DNA of 64,000 nt from Bosea beijingensis (GTDB lineage Bacteria; Pseudomonadota; Alphaproteobacteria; Rhizobiales; Beijerinckiaceae). The translations under genes and the position numbers were made by a program. Numbering within the stretch: position 1 is the first letter of the stretch; every line of letters starts with the position of its first letter. Location of the stretch: assembly GCF_030758975.1 (NCBI RefSeq), contig NZ_CP132359.1, forward strand, positions 3,555,283-3,619,282. The letters are read 5' to 3'. Shown here piece by piece: positions 27,833 through 35,918 of the stretch. Below the pieces are notes generated by a model. That model was given only the letters and a program-made list of their open reading frames with translations. It was not told where the DNA came from and searched no databases.

Positions 27833-27986
27833 ATGTTAAGCATGGCTTTGAAATCACAGCCGGTTTCGACGCCCTATGCACCGGCGCTTAGGAGTTGCCC
27901 GCCGATAACCGCCGCGCCGGCTGAACCGGCAGTCGGGTTCCGCAGTGCGGAGGCCGACGCATGTCTTGGAGGAGACGGGCCGAACC

Positions 27987-28877
27987 ATGTCTGTGACCGC
28001 GATGATCCGGGCGATGCGGCCGCACCACTGGCTCAAGAACGGCTTGGTCTTCGTCCCAATCCTGCTCAATCATGATGCCTTCGATCTGCACGCGCTCTGG
28101 CTCGGCCTGGTCGCCTTCGTCGCCTTCAGCCTGATCGCCTCCGCAGTCTATCTCCTCAACGACATCAAAGATGTCGAAGCCGACCGGCGCCATCCGACCA
28201 AATGCAAACGCCCGCTCGCCGCCGGCGAGATCACGGCGGCACAGGCCTATGCCGCCGTACCGGTGCTGCTGATCGCCGCCTTTTCACTGGTGCCGCTGGT
28301 GCCGCAGCCGAAGAACTTCCTGCTCGCGCTGCTGGCCTATCTCTTCCTGGCCCTGGCCTATCTGCTCTTCCTCAAGCGCAAGCTTCTGGTCGACGTGCTC
28401 GGCCTCGCCGCCATGCACACCCTGCGCATCCTCGCCGGCAATGCCGCTGCGGCGATCCCCGTCTCATCCTGGCTGCTCGCCTTCGCGATGTTCCTGTTCC
28501 TCAGCCTGGCCCTGGTGAAGCGCTATGCCGAACTGCGCCTGACCCAGGACCAGTCCGGCCTGAAGAAGGCGGGCCGAGGATATCAGGCCGAGGATATCGA
28601 GGCGCTGTCCCAGCTCGGCATGGCCTCGGGCTGCACCTGCGCGCTGATCATGGCGCTCTATGTCGACAGCGCCAATGTGAAGCAGCTCTACAGCCAGCCG
28701 AAGCTGATCTGGCTGATCTGCCCGATCATCCTCTACCAGATGGCCCGGATCTGGTTCCTGGCCCGCCGCGGCCATATGCCGGATGATCCGCTGGTCTTCA
28801 TGATCCGCGACTGGCGCAGCCAGTTCATGGGGCTTTTGGTGGTCCTGATAATGGTCGCTGCGACCTTCGTGCCGTGA
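27987..28877 (+). CDS. UbiA-family prenyltransferase, polyprenyl-phosphate phosphoribosyltransferase type
   Basis: The 296-residue membrane protein has about eight helices and the Mg-diphosphate motif NDIKDVEAD (58-66). Its N-terminus RPHHWLKNGLVFVP and the later KRYAELRL are hallmarks of the branch represented by mycobacterial Rv3806c (UbiA), which joins phosphoribosyl diphosphate to polyprenyl phosphate, and of Azorhizobium NoeC. This is the first step to polyprenyl-phosphate arabinose. ATG 27987 has GGAGGAG 12 bases upstream. The next gene overlaps it and encodes the following pathway step, supporting the assignment. Confidence 0.88.
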   Translation: MSVTAMIRAMRPHHWLKNGLVFVPILLNHDAFDLHALWLGLVAFVAFSLIASAVYLLNDIKDVEADRRHPTKCKRPLAAGEITAAQAYAAVPVLLIAAFSLVPLVPQPKNFLLALLAYLFLALAYLLFLKRKLLVDVLGLAAMHTLRILAGNAAAAIPVSSWLLAFAMFLFLSLALVKRYAELRLTQDQSGLKKAGRGYQAEDIEALSQLGMASGCTCALIMALYVDSANVKQLYSQPKLIWLICPIILYQMARIWFLARRGHMPDDPLVFMIRDWRSQFMGLLVVLIMVAATFVP

Positions 28878-30187
28878 CCGCGCCGCTCTCGGACTATCGC
28901 TCCTGGGGCGGATTGGCAGCCCGCGGCAGCACGATCGTCGATGCCCGCGACTGGCTGGATGCACCGCATCGCCCGCGTCGCCCCCTCCTCGCCTATGGCA
29001 ATGGCCGTTCCTATGGCGATTCCTGCCTGAACGACGGCGGCACGCTGATCGATGCGCGCGGCCTCGACGAGATCCTCGCCTTCGACCGCGAGACCGGCCT
29101 GATCACCTGCGGTGCCGGGCTCATGCTCGACCGCCTGCTGGATGTCGTGGTGCCGGCAGGCTGGTTTCCACCGGTGACACCCGGCACCGCCTTCGTCACC
29201 GTAGGCGGCGCGCTCGCCAACGACGTTCACGGCAAGAACCACCACAGCGCCGGCACTTTCGGCTGCCATGTCCGCGCCTTCGAGCTGATGCGCTCGGACG
29301 GGCAGCGCCTGATCTGCGCGCCGGACCTCAACGGCGAGCTTTTTGCGGCCACGATCGGCGGCTTCGGCCTGACCGGGCTGGTGACGCAGGTGACCTTGCA
29401 ATTGATACCGATCGCCTCCGCAGAGATGGCGCAGGAGGTCCTGCCCTTCGACAATCTGGCTGGCTTCTTCGAGATCGCCGCCGCCTCCGATGCCACGCAT
29501 GACTATACCGTCGCCTGGATCGACTCGCTCGCCAGCGGCCGCAATTTCGGCCGCGGTGTCTTCTTCAGGGCCAACCACGCGCCCACCTCCGACGAGCCCC
29601 CGCCGCGCCAGGCGCGCTCCCTGCCCTTTCCGCTGAAGCCGCCATTTCCGTTGATCAACCGCCTGACGCTCGGTGCCTTCAACTGGCTCTACCGCAACAG
29701 CCAACCGCGCGACGGCCGCGATCGCCGCGTGCCCTATCGCCCGTTCTTCTACCCGCTCGACCGCATCCATGACTGGAACCGCGCCTATGGCCCGAAAGGC
29801 CTGCGGCAGTTCCAATGCGCCGTCCCGCCGGAGAACGCCGCCGCGACCGTCGCCGAGATGCTCAGGCAGACACTTGCTGCCGGCGAGGCCTCCTTCCTGA
29901 CGGTGCTGAAGCTCTTCGGCGACAAGCCCTCGCCCGGCCTGATGTCCTTCCCGATGCCGGGCGCGACGCTGACGCTGGACTTCCCCAATCGCGGCGAACG
30001 GACCGAACGATTGCTGGCGCGGCTCGATGCCCTCGCGATCGCTGCCGGTGGCCGGGTCAATCCGTACAAGGATGCACGCATGTCATCCGCGACCTTCGCG
30101 GCCTCTTTCCCGCGCTGGCGCGACTTCGCTGCTCATGTCGACCCGGGCTTCTCTTCCGACTTCTGGCGGCGGGTTACCGCGCAATAG
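28874..30187 (+). CDS. DprE1-like FAD oxidoreductase (polyprenyl-phosphoribose 2-oxidase)
   Basis: This 437-residue protein has the VAO-type FAD domain (YGNGRSYGDSC at 41-51, TPGTAFVTVGGALANDVHGK, HHSAGTFG) and the C-terminal region GGRVNPYKDARMSSATF, closely like mycobacterial DprE1, including the catalytic lysine equivalent (K399, mycobacterial K418). The position of mycobacterial C387 is T367 here. DprE1 oxidises the 2'-hydroxyl of polyprenyl-phosphoribose; DprE2 then reduces the keto product. The start is GTG 28874 in a GTGA overlap with the UbiA-type gene. No DprE2-type reductase is adjacent. Confidence 0.88.
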   Translation: MTAPLSDYRSWGGLAARGSTIVDARDWLDAPHRPRRPLLAYGNGRSYGDSCLNDGGTLIDARGLDEILAFDRETGLITCGAGLMLDRLLDVVVPAGWFPPVTPGTAFVTVGGALANDVHGKNHHSAGTFGCHVRAFELMRSDGQRLICAPDLNGELFAATIGGFGLTGLVTQVTLQLIPIASAEMAQEVLPFDNLAGFFEIAAASDATHDYTVAWIDSLASGRNFGRGVFFRANHAPTSDEPPPRQARSLPFPLKPPFPLINRLTLGAFNWLYRNSQPRDGRDRRVPYRPFFYPLDRIHDWNRAYGPKGLRQFQCAVPPENAAATVAEMLRQTLAAGEASFLTVLKLFGDKPSPGLMSFPMPGATLTLDFPNRGERTERLLARLDALAIAAGGRVNPYKDARMSSATFAASFPRWRDFAAHVDPGFSSDFWRRVTAQ

Positions 30188-30268
30188 ACGCGGGCTGCGA
30201 CATCACAGCCCGGTGAGGCACGCGCGGCGACGGTTCCCCGACAGGCGGCCCGCTGCTAGCTGCGGCTG

Positions 30269-30895
30269 ATGACTGCCACGGGAAACGATCAGCCGGCACC
30301 GCGCCGCAACACCACTCCTTCGCCGACGCGCCGCGAAGCGCTTGCCCTGACCCTGCTCCCGCCCTTTGTGGCGACGCCGGCCGTGGCCCGGCAATCGCCA
30401 CGCTTCGCCGGCCCGAGCTCGCAATTCGTCCAGATCGATCCGCCGGAAGAGGCCGGCTCCCTCGTTCTCACCGATCTCGCCGGCAAGACCCGGCCGCTTT
30501 CCGCTTATCGCGGCAAGGCGGTCCTGCTGAATTTCTGGGCGAGCTGGTGCCCACCCTGCCGGCGTGAGTTGCCGATCCTGCGGCGGCTCCAGACAACGGC
30601 GGCGCGCGAGCCCTTCGTCGTCGTGCCCGTCTCGCTCGACAAATCGGTGGCGACCGTCAGGACCTATCTCGACAGGCTCGGCCTCGCCGATCTCGCGACC
30701 TTCATCGATGCCGAAGGAGTGGTGGCCTCGGGACCGAAATCGGCCAAGCCCACGCCCTTCCCGCTCTACGGCATGCCGATGACCTACCTGCTCGATCGCG
30801 AGGCCCGCAGCGTCGGCTATCTCGTCGGCGAGGCCGACTGGACCAGCCCGGAAGGCCTCGAGCTGCTGCGCTTCTACGGGCGTGCGGCGAGCTGA
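30269..30895 (+). CDS. Exported thioredoxin-like TlpA-family protein
   Basis: The 208-residue protein has an N-terminal export signal (about 20-42, with an RR pair) and a thioredoxin fold with the active site WCPPC (C94, C97), followed by the cis-proline region GMPMTYLLD. TlpA/ResA proteins reduce disulfides in periplasmic proteins, for example apocytochrome c or copper-site proteins. It is 81 bases after the DprE1-like gene; a functional link is not evident. Confidence 0.9.
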   Translation: MTATGNDQPAPRRNTTPSPTRREALALTLLPPFVATPAVARQSPRFAGPSSQFVQIDPPEEAGSLVLTDLAGKTRPLSAYRGKAVLLNFWASWCPPCRRELPILRRLQTTAAREPFVVVPVSLDKSVATVRTYLDRLGLADLATFIDAEGVVASGPKSAKPTPFPLYGMPMTYLLDREARSVGYLVGEADWTSPEGLELLRFYGRAAS

Positions 30896-31029
30896 TCGCA
30901 CCGGTGTTCCAGAGCGTTTCAAACCGCCCTGAAAAAATCTCGCTTCGCCTTTGAACCTGTCCGCCCCTCCCTGCAACCAATGAGCATGAAGAGCGAAACC
31001 TTCGCTCTCGCAGAGATTGGGAGACGAGC

Positions 31030-31329
31030 ATGACGACGTTCCGCAAGACCGTGACCGCGACCCTCGCGGCCCTCACCCTGGCCACCACCTTCGCGGCTTC
31101 CAGCGCCGAGGCGCGCCCGCGCTGGGGTTACGGCTACGGGCATCGGGGCTGGGGTGTCGGAGCCGGCGTGGTCGGCGCTCTCGCCGCGGGCGCCATCATC
31201 GCCGGCGCCACCCGCCCCGCTTATGGCTACGGCTACTACGCCGCCCCCGTCCGCTCCTGCGACATGGTCGAGCGCTTCGACCGCTGGGGCAACGTGATCG
31301 GCTACCGCCGGGTGTGCGGCTACTACTGA
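31030..31329 (+). CDS. Small secreted Gly/Tyr-rich protein
   Basis: The 99-residue product has a clear signal peptide (cleavage near SSAEA, residue 28), a Gly/Tyr/Trp-rich segment (WGYGYGHRGWGVGAG), a Gly/Ala hydrophobic stretch, and a C-terminal part with two cysteines (SCDMVERFDRWGN ... VCGYY). Such small proteins are common and uncharacterised in Hyphomicrobiales. A ribosome site GGGAGACGAGC precedes the ATG, and a textbook terminator follows the gene, so it is a self-contained unit. The function is unknown. Confidence 0.85.
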   Translation: MTTFRKTVTATLAALTLATTFAASSAEARPRWGYGYGHRGWGVGAGVVGALAAGAIIAGATRPAYGYGYYAAPVRSCDMVERFDRWGNVIGYRRVCGYY

Positions 31330-31370
31330 GCTTTTCTGGAAGACCCCTGTTTCGAGACCCCTGACTCAAA

Positions 31371-31397
31371 AGGCCGGCTTACGCCGGCCTCTTTTTG
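31371..31397 (+). terminator. Rho-independent terminator
   Basis: AGGCCGGC (31371-31378) pairs with GCCGGCCT (31383-31390) around a TTAC loop, followed by CTTTTTG. It ends transcription of the small secreted protein gene 42 bases after its stop codon. Confidence 0.88.
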
Positions 31398-31417
31398 TTC
31401 AAGGAGCAGCAGCGACG

Positions 31418-32350
31418 TCAGGAACCCGCGCTCAGCCCGATATGGGCCGCGGCCTCGTCCCGGATCCATCTTCGGAACGCCGCGATCGCCGGTCGGTGCG
31501 CCGAAGCCTCCGGGCAGACCAGATAATACTGGTGCGGCCCCCTGACCTGATCCGGAAACGGCCGGATCAGACGGCCGGCATCGAGATAGTCCCCGATCAG
31601 GACATTGGTGGCGAGCGCCACGCCTTGTCCCGAGGCTGCCGCCTGCAGGGCCAGGAAGGTGTGCGAGAAACGCGGTCCCCGGGTCGCATCGACACCGCTC
31701 ACACCGACCGCCGCCAGCCAGCGCGGCCAGGTGACGAAATCGGGAATGCCTTCCGGAATCTCGTGTAGCAGGATGTGGTGGCGCAGATCCGCCGGCTCGC
31801 GCAGCGGCCGCTCGGGATCGTCGAGCAGCGCCGCGCTGCAGACGGGGAAGAAATTCTCCTCCATCAGCAGGTCGCTCTGCAGGCCTGGATAGCCGCCGCT
31901 GCCGGAGCGGATGGCGATATCGACATTCTCGCGGGCGAAATCGGTCAGGCTTACCGAAACCTCGACCCGCACCTCCAGATGCGGCGCGCGCTCCTTCAGA
32001 TGCCCCAGCCGGGGGATCAGCCAGTTCAGGGCGAAGCTCGGCAAGGTGCTGACGGTGATGACATTCGGCGTCTCCGGCCGCAGGGCCCGCGCCGTGGCTT
32101 CGTTGAGCTGGTCGAGCACCTGCGAGATCGTCGCAGCATAGCGCTCGCCAATCTCTGTCAGGGCGACGCCCTTGCTCGGCAGCCGAATGAAGAGCGGGCG
32201 CCTGAGCCAGCTCTCGAGCGAGCGGACATGCTGGCCGACGGCACTGGCCGTGACCGCGAGCTCGTCCCCGGCCTTCTCGAAATTGCGATGCCGGGCAGCC
32301 GCCTCGAAGGCACGCAGGGAAGCCAGGGGCGGGAGGTGGCGGCGGCTCAT
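31418..32350 (-). CDS. LysR-family regulator, GcvA-like
   Basis: The 310-residue protein starts MSRRHLPPLASLRAFEAAAR, the N-terminus typical of the GcvA/AmpR subgroup, with its helix-turn-helix around 25-50 and an effector domain after about residue 95. ATG 32350 gives the normal family start. It is divergent from the DUF1127 gene over 103 bases. It may control that gene, but no metabolic operon is adjacent. Confidence 0.93.
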   Translation of the reverse strand: MSRRHLPPLASLRAFEAAARHRNFEKAGDELAVTASAVGQHVRSLESWLRRPLFIRLPSKGVALTEIGERYAATISQVLDQLNEATARALRPETPNVITVSTLPSFALNWLIPRLGHLKERAPHLEVRVEVSVSLTDFARENVDIAIRSGSGGYPGLQSDLLMEENFFPVCSAALLDDPERPLREPADLRHHILLHEIPEGIPDFVTWPRWLAAVGVSGVDATRGPRFSHTFLALQAAASGQGVALATNVLIGDYLDAGRLIRPFPDQVRGPHQYYLVCPEASAHRPAIAAFRRWIRDEAAAHIGLSAGS

Positions 32351-32453
32351 GTCAGGCCAAGTACAGCTTGGGCAGTGCGAAGAACTTCGCATTTGCTTCG
32401 ATCCTGAGCAAGGCGCAAATCAATCGACAGTTAGATCACTCGTGAGGCGCGCC

Positions 32454-32675
32454 ATGTTCGCCAGCCATGCCATAGCCGGACTTTCTTTCTCCGCTCCCCG
32501 CCGCAACAGCCGCGTGCTGGGATTGCTGCTACAGCTCGAAGCCTGGCTCGATGCCCGGAGCAGCGCCCGCGCACTCTACGCGATGGATGACCGGGGCCTG
32601 TCGGATCTCGGCCTGTCGCGCAGCGATGTCGAGCGCGTCAATGCGGACGCGACGCATCCGGCCAGCAACGCCTGA
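32454..32675 (+). CDS. DUF1127 small protein
   Basis: This 73-residue protein carries the DUF1127 motif in its C-terminal half (about 35-66: LDARSSARALYAMDDRGLSD and LGLSRSDVERV). Small DUF1127 proteins in Alphaproteobacteria have been linked to RNA turnover and to phosphate and carbon metabolism. ATG 32454 has GAGG 7 bases upstream. A strong hairpin terminator follows. Confidence 0.85.
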   Translation: MFASHAIAGLSFSAPRRNSRVLGLLLQLEAWLDARSSARALYAMDDRGLSDLGLSRSDVERVNADATHPASNA

Positions 32676-32700
32676 GCCGAGCGGAACAGGGTCGAATGAA

Positions 32701-32736
32701 AAAGAGCCGGCGGTCTATGGCGACCGCCGGCTCTTT
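32701..32736. terminator. Bidirectional rho-independent terminator
   Basis: A perfect 15-base-pair stem, AAAGAGCCGGCGGTC (32701-32715) with GACCGCCGGCTCTTT (32722-32736) around a six-base loop, lies between the convergent DUF1127 and aminotransferase genes. The A/T ends provide a U-tract in both directions. Confidence 0.9.
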
Positions 32737-32759
32737 CATTGTGTCGGCAACCTGCCGCT

Positions 32760-34208
32760 TCAGCCCTTGGCAGCGGCGACCTTGCGCAGATAGCCGGTGA
32801 CGATGCCGGTGACGCCGCGCGACAGGATGTCCTCGAACGCCGCGAGGAACTGGTCGCACTGCTCGCGCGTGACGATCAAGGGCGGCTCCAGCCGGATGAC
32901 GTTGCGGTTGTACTCGGTGAAGGCGACGAGCACGTCGTGTTCCTTCAGGAGCAGCGCACCGACGAAGCCGCAGAGCGAACCCTTCAGCTTGTCGTCCAGC
33001 AGCGCCACCATGTGCTTCAACCCGAAGGGCATGGTCTCGCTGATGTCCTGGAACTCGACGCCGATCATCAGGCCGCGCCCGCGGATTTCCTTGAGCAGGG
33101 TCGGATACTTGGCGCGCAGGCCATTCAGCTTCTCGATCAGGTAGTCGCCCTGGCGCTGGGCGTTGCCCATCAGGTCCTCGTCATAGAGGACGTTGAGGGC
33201 CTCGATCGACGAGACGCAGGCCTCGCCCATGCCGCCGAAAGTCGCCTGCGCATGGATCAGCGCGCTCTTCGGCTTGCCATAGGCCTTCATGTAGATTTCG
33301 CGCCGCGCGATCATCGCGCCCATCGCCGCCTTCGATCCGCCGAGCGCCTTGGCGAGCGCGGTGACGTCTGGCACCGCGCCGTCGCGCTCGAAGGCGAAGA
33401 ACTGGCCGGTCCGGCCGAGCCCGCACTGCACCTCGTCGGCGACCCAGAGCACGCCGTGCTTGTCGCAGAGCGCGCGCAGTTCGCGCCAGAAGCCTTCCGG
33501 GGCCTCGACGATGCCGCCGCCGCCCTGGATCGTCTCCATCACGACGATGCCGATCGAGGGGTCGCTCTCGAGTGCCTGCCGGACCGCGGCGATGTCGCCG
33601 AACGGCACCTTGACCCGGTTCTCGACCAGCTTGAACTGCGACTGGTAGAGCGTCGAATCCGTGACCGAGAGCACGCCCTTGGTCTTGCCGTGGAAGGAGT
33701 TCGCGGCATGCAGGATCTTGGACTTCTCCGGCCCCTGCGCCTGCTCGGCGACCTTCAGCGCCGCCTCCATCGCCTCCGAGCCGGTCGAGCCGAGGAAGAC
33801 CATGTCGAGATCGCCCGGCGCGATGGTGGCGAGGTTCTTCGCCAGCGCCGAGGCATATTGCGACATGAAGGCCATGCAGATCTCATGGCGGTTCTCGTCC
33901 TGGAACTTCTGCCGGGCCGCGACGATGCGCGGATGGTTGTGGCCGAAGGCGACCGAGCAGAAGCCGCCGAAGAAATCGAGGATCTTGCGGCCGTCCTTGG
34001 TGATGTAGTGCATGCCCTCGGCGCGGTCGACGAGGATCTTGTCGAAGCCGAGCAGCTTCAGGAAGTGAAGCTGGCCGGGGTTGATATGGGCCGCGAAAAG
34101 CTCCTTCACCTGCGCGGCGTCGAGCTGCTTGGCGGCTTCCACGCTGATGAGCTGGGGCCGGGCATTGGTCACGGCGACGTCCTCATTCCTGAAGGCGGGC
34201 ATGCTCAT
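32760..34208 (-). CDS. Class III PLP aminotransferase
   Basis: This 482-residue enzyme has the class III (ornithine/putrescine/acetylornithine type) fold: phosphate-binding GSTGSEAMEAALK (140-152), DEVQCGLGRTG (258-268), and the pyridoxal-phosphate lysine K287 in ALAKALGGSKAAMGAM. The first 50 residues before KLLGFDKILVDRAEG are an extension not found in ArgD. It is the last gene of a four-gene operon and overlaps the epimerase gene by 4 bases, suggesting it aminates a keto product of that enzyme or modifies a lipid-linked substrate. The substrate is unknown. Confidence 0.9.
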   Translation of the reverse strand: MSMPAFRNEDVAVTNARPQLISVEAAKQLDAAQVKELFAAHINPGQLHFLKLLGFDKILVDRAEGMHYITKDGRKILDFFGGFCSVAFGHNHPRIVAARQKFQDENRHEICMAFMSQYASALAKNLATIAPGDLDMVFLGSTGSEAMEAALKVAEQAQGPEKSKILHAANSFHGKTKGVLSVTDSTLYQSQFKLVENRVKVPFGDIAAVRQALESDPSIGIVVMETIQGGGGIVEAPEGFWRELRALCDKHGVLWVADEVQCGLGRTGQFFAFERDGAVPDVTALAKALGGSKAAMGAMIARREIYMKAYGKPKSALIHAQATFGGMGEACVSSIEALNVLYDEDLMGNAQRQGDYLIEKLNGLRAKYPTLLKEIRGRGLMIGVEFQDISETMPFGLKHMVALLDDKLKGSLCGFVGALLLKEHDVLVAFTEYNRNVIRLEPPLIVTREQCDQFLAAFEDILSRGVTGIVTGYLRKVAAAKG

Positions 34209-35209
34209 GCGGCGAGGCTCCTCTCAGCTGTTTTAAGGCCATCCTTGGCCTTGCGGTATTCGGTATAGGCGGCGAGCAGCATGTCCTCGTCGCGATGTTG
34301 CGGCGCCCAGCCGAGCTCGCGCTTGGCCTTGGAGGTGTCGAGGATGCAGATCTCGTCGGCGATCTTGTACTGCTCGGGGTCCATGATCGGCAGGTTGATC
34401 GCGTCCAGCGTGTCGAGCGTGAGCTTCACCAGCGAGGCCGGCGTCGGCAGCAGGATCGACTTCGAGCCGGCATGCTTGATGAGATCACCCAGCAGCTTCT
34501 TCACCGGCGGCGGATCGTCGGAGCCGAGATTATAGGCCTCGTTCGGGAAGCCTGCCTTCCAGGCTGCGATGCAGGCGCTGGCGCAGTCGAAGACCGAGAT
34601 GAACTGATAGGGGTTCTTGCCCGAGCCGATCATCGGCACCGGCAGGTTCATGTCGATCAGCTTGAACAGTTTGACGAGGATGCCGAGACGGCCCGGCCCG
34701 ATGATCAGGCGCGGCCGGAAGATCGGGATGCGGAAGCCCTTGGCGCGGTACTCGTCGGCGAGGCGTTCGGTCGCGAGCTTGCTCTCGCCGTACTCGCCGA
34801 GCGGATGGGCCGGATGCGTCTCGTCCTGCGGCACCGTCACCGAATGGCCGTAGATCATGTCGGTGGTGAAATGGACGAGCCGGTTGGCACCGTTCTTTTC
34901 CATCCACGACAGGATGTTCTGCGTGCCGTGATAGTTCACCGGCCAGAAGAACTCGTGCCGCTCGGCCCGCGTCACGATCGGCGAGAGCATCTTGGCCGAA
35001 AGGTTGTAGACGAGGTCCTCGGGCGCCAGCGGAATGCTGTCCACGCTCTCGGCCTTGGTCACGTCGACCGTCAGGAACGGCACCGTGGCGTAATGAGCAT
35101 GGCCGCTCTGGTGGATGTCAGCGACCAGAACCTGCTCGCCCATGGCGGAGAGGTCGGCCGCCAGATGCGAGCCGACGAAGCCGTCGCCCCCGATGATGAT
35201 GTGCTTCAT
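34205..35209 (-). CDS. NAD-dependent epimerase/dehydratase (extended SDR)
   Basis: The 334-residue protein has the nucleotide-binding motif GGDGFVGSH (7-15) and the catalytic YGESK pair (Y140, K144), with TTD preceding it, as in NDP-sugar epimerases, dehydratases and 3-beta-hydroxysteroid-type SDRs. It lies in a tight operon: 4 bases after a 40-residue ORF and overlapping the aminotransferase by 4 bases. An epimerase plus aminotransferase plus small flippase-like transporter suggests synthesis and export of an amino-modified sugar or lipid-linked compound. That is inference. Confidence 0.9.
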   Translation of the reverse strand: MKHIIIGGDGFVGSHLAADLSAMGEQVLVADIHQSGHAHYATVPFLTVDVTKAESVDSIPLAPEDLVYNLSAKMLSPIVTRAERHEFFWPVNYHGTQNILSWMEKNGANRLVHFTTDMIYGHSVTVPQDETHPAHPLGEYGESKLATERLADEYRAKGFRIPIFRPRLIIGPGRLGILVKLFKLIDMNLPVPMIGSGKNPYQFISVFDCASACIAAWKAGFPNEAYNLGSDDPPPVKKLLGDLIKHAGSKSILLPTPASLVKLTLDTLDAINLPIMDPEQYKIADEICILDTSKAKRELGWAPQHRDEDMLLAAYTEYRKAKDGLKTAERSLAA

Positions 35210-35213
35210 CGCG

Positions 35214-35336
35214 TCACCTCCGGTCGATAGGCAGGCGCGGATCGCGGTTGCGCACCGGCACCGGGACCGGCTGCGGCGCCACCGGCGGCTCGAACAGGGC
35301 GCCGAGGCGCAGGAACAGGCGTACGATCAGGTCCAT
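35214..35336 (-). CDS. Unannotated 40-residue ORF inside operon
   Basis: The ORF encodes MDLIVRLFLRLGALFEPP followed by a proline/arginine-rich tail (PVPVPVRNRDPRLPIDRR). Its ATG has GAGG 6 bases upstream; it starts 8 bases after the stop of the EamA gene and stops 4 bases before the start of the epimerase gene. The first 15 residues could form a short amphipathic or membrane-associated helix. Perfect fit into the operon and a good ribosome site support translation. No family is recognised. Confidence 0.6.
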   Translation of the reverse strand: MDLIVRLFLRLGALFEPPVAPQPVPVPVRNRDPRLPIDRR

Positions 35337-35344
35337 GATCTCCC

Positions 35345-35713
35345 TCAGCTTTGTGCAATGAAGATGGTGCCCAGCACGATGAAGCCGATGCCGGCGATAC
35401 GCATCGCGCTCAGATCCTCGTGGAAGACGAAATAGGCGTAAGCCGCGACCACGACATAGGCGAGGCTCAGGAACGGGTAGGCATAGCTGATCTGCACCTT
35501 GGAGAGCACGATCAGGTGCGAGGCCATGCTGATGACGAAAGTACACAGGCCCGCGAAGACGAAGGGATTGAAGACGACACGGAAGACAGTGGCAATCAAA
35601 CCGTCGCCGGCGACGTCGAGCGAGCCGACACCGGTCATGCCGCGCTTCAGCATCAGTTGCGCGGCGGCGTTGGTCAGCACCGTGAACAGGATCAAAGGAA
35701 GATAGGCGTTCAT
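35345..35713 (-). CDS. Four-helix EamA/SMR-type transporter
   Basis: This 122-residue membrane protein has four predicted helices (MNAYLPLILFTVLTNAAAQL ... GIGFIVLGTIFIAQS) and the single EamA-type repeat seen in small multidrug resistance and ArnE/ArnF-like flippase subunits, which act as dimers. It is the first gene of the operon with the 40-residue ORF, the epimerase and the aminotransferase. A lipid-linked sugar flippase role is plausible from context but not proved by sequence. Confidence 0.85.
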   Translation of the reverse strand: MNAYLPLILFTVLTNAAAQLMLKRGMTGVGSLDVAGDGLIATVFRVVFNPFVFAGLCTFVISMASHLIVLSKVQISYAYPFLSLAYVVVAAYAYFVFHEDLSAMRIAGIGFIVLGTIFIAQS

Positions 35714-35825
35714 CGTGGCGCTTGCCGGCTCCGCATGGCTTCGTCGCCATCGGAATGGGGTCGAAAATACTTCAAATGCCTTAGGGGCCGGCGCCGACTT
35801 GCTCGTAGCGTTAAGCGGACCCTGC

Positions 35826-35898
35826 CGCGATCGATGAAAATCGCGAGCGATCCTTCCTGCCAGCAATGGGCCGGCGGCAGGCTAGGCTCGCTCGCGAT
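35826..35898. repeat. Nested inverted repeats in a divergent promoter region
   Basis: ATCGCGAGCGA (35840-35850) is exactly complementary to TCGCTCGCGAT (35888-35898), and CGCGAT (35826-35831) can instead pair with ATCGCG (35840-35845). The two hairpins are mutually exclusive. They lie just before the start of the rightward Ada-like-motif gene and upstream of the leftward EamA operon. Confidence 0.45.
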
Positions 35899-35918
35899 CA
35901 ATGGAGCGGATGCTGATC

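Noticed and set aside
32739..34268. Open frame of about 500 codons opposite the aminotransferase
   Set aside because: Shadow frame; the opposite strand has intact PLP motifs and a good start.
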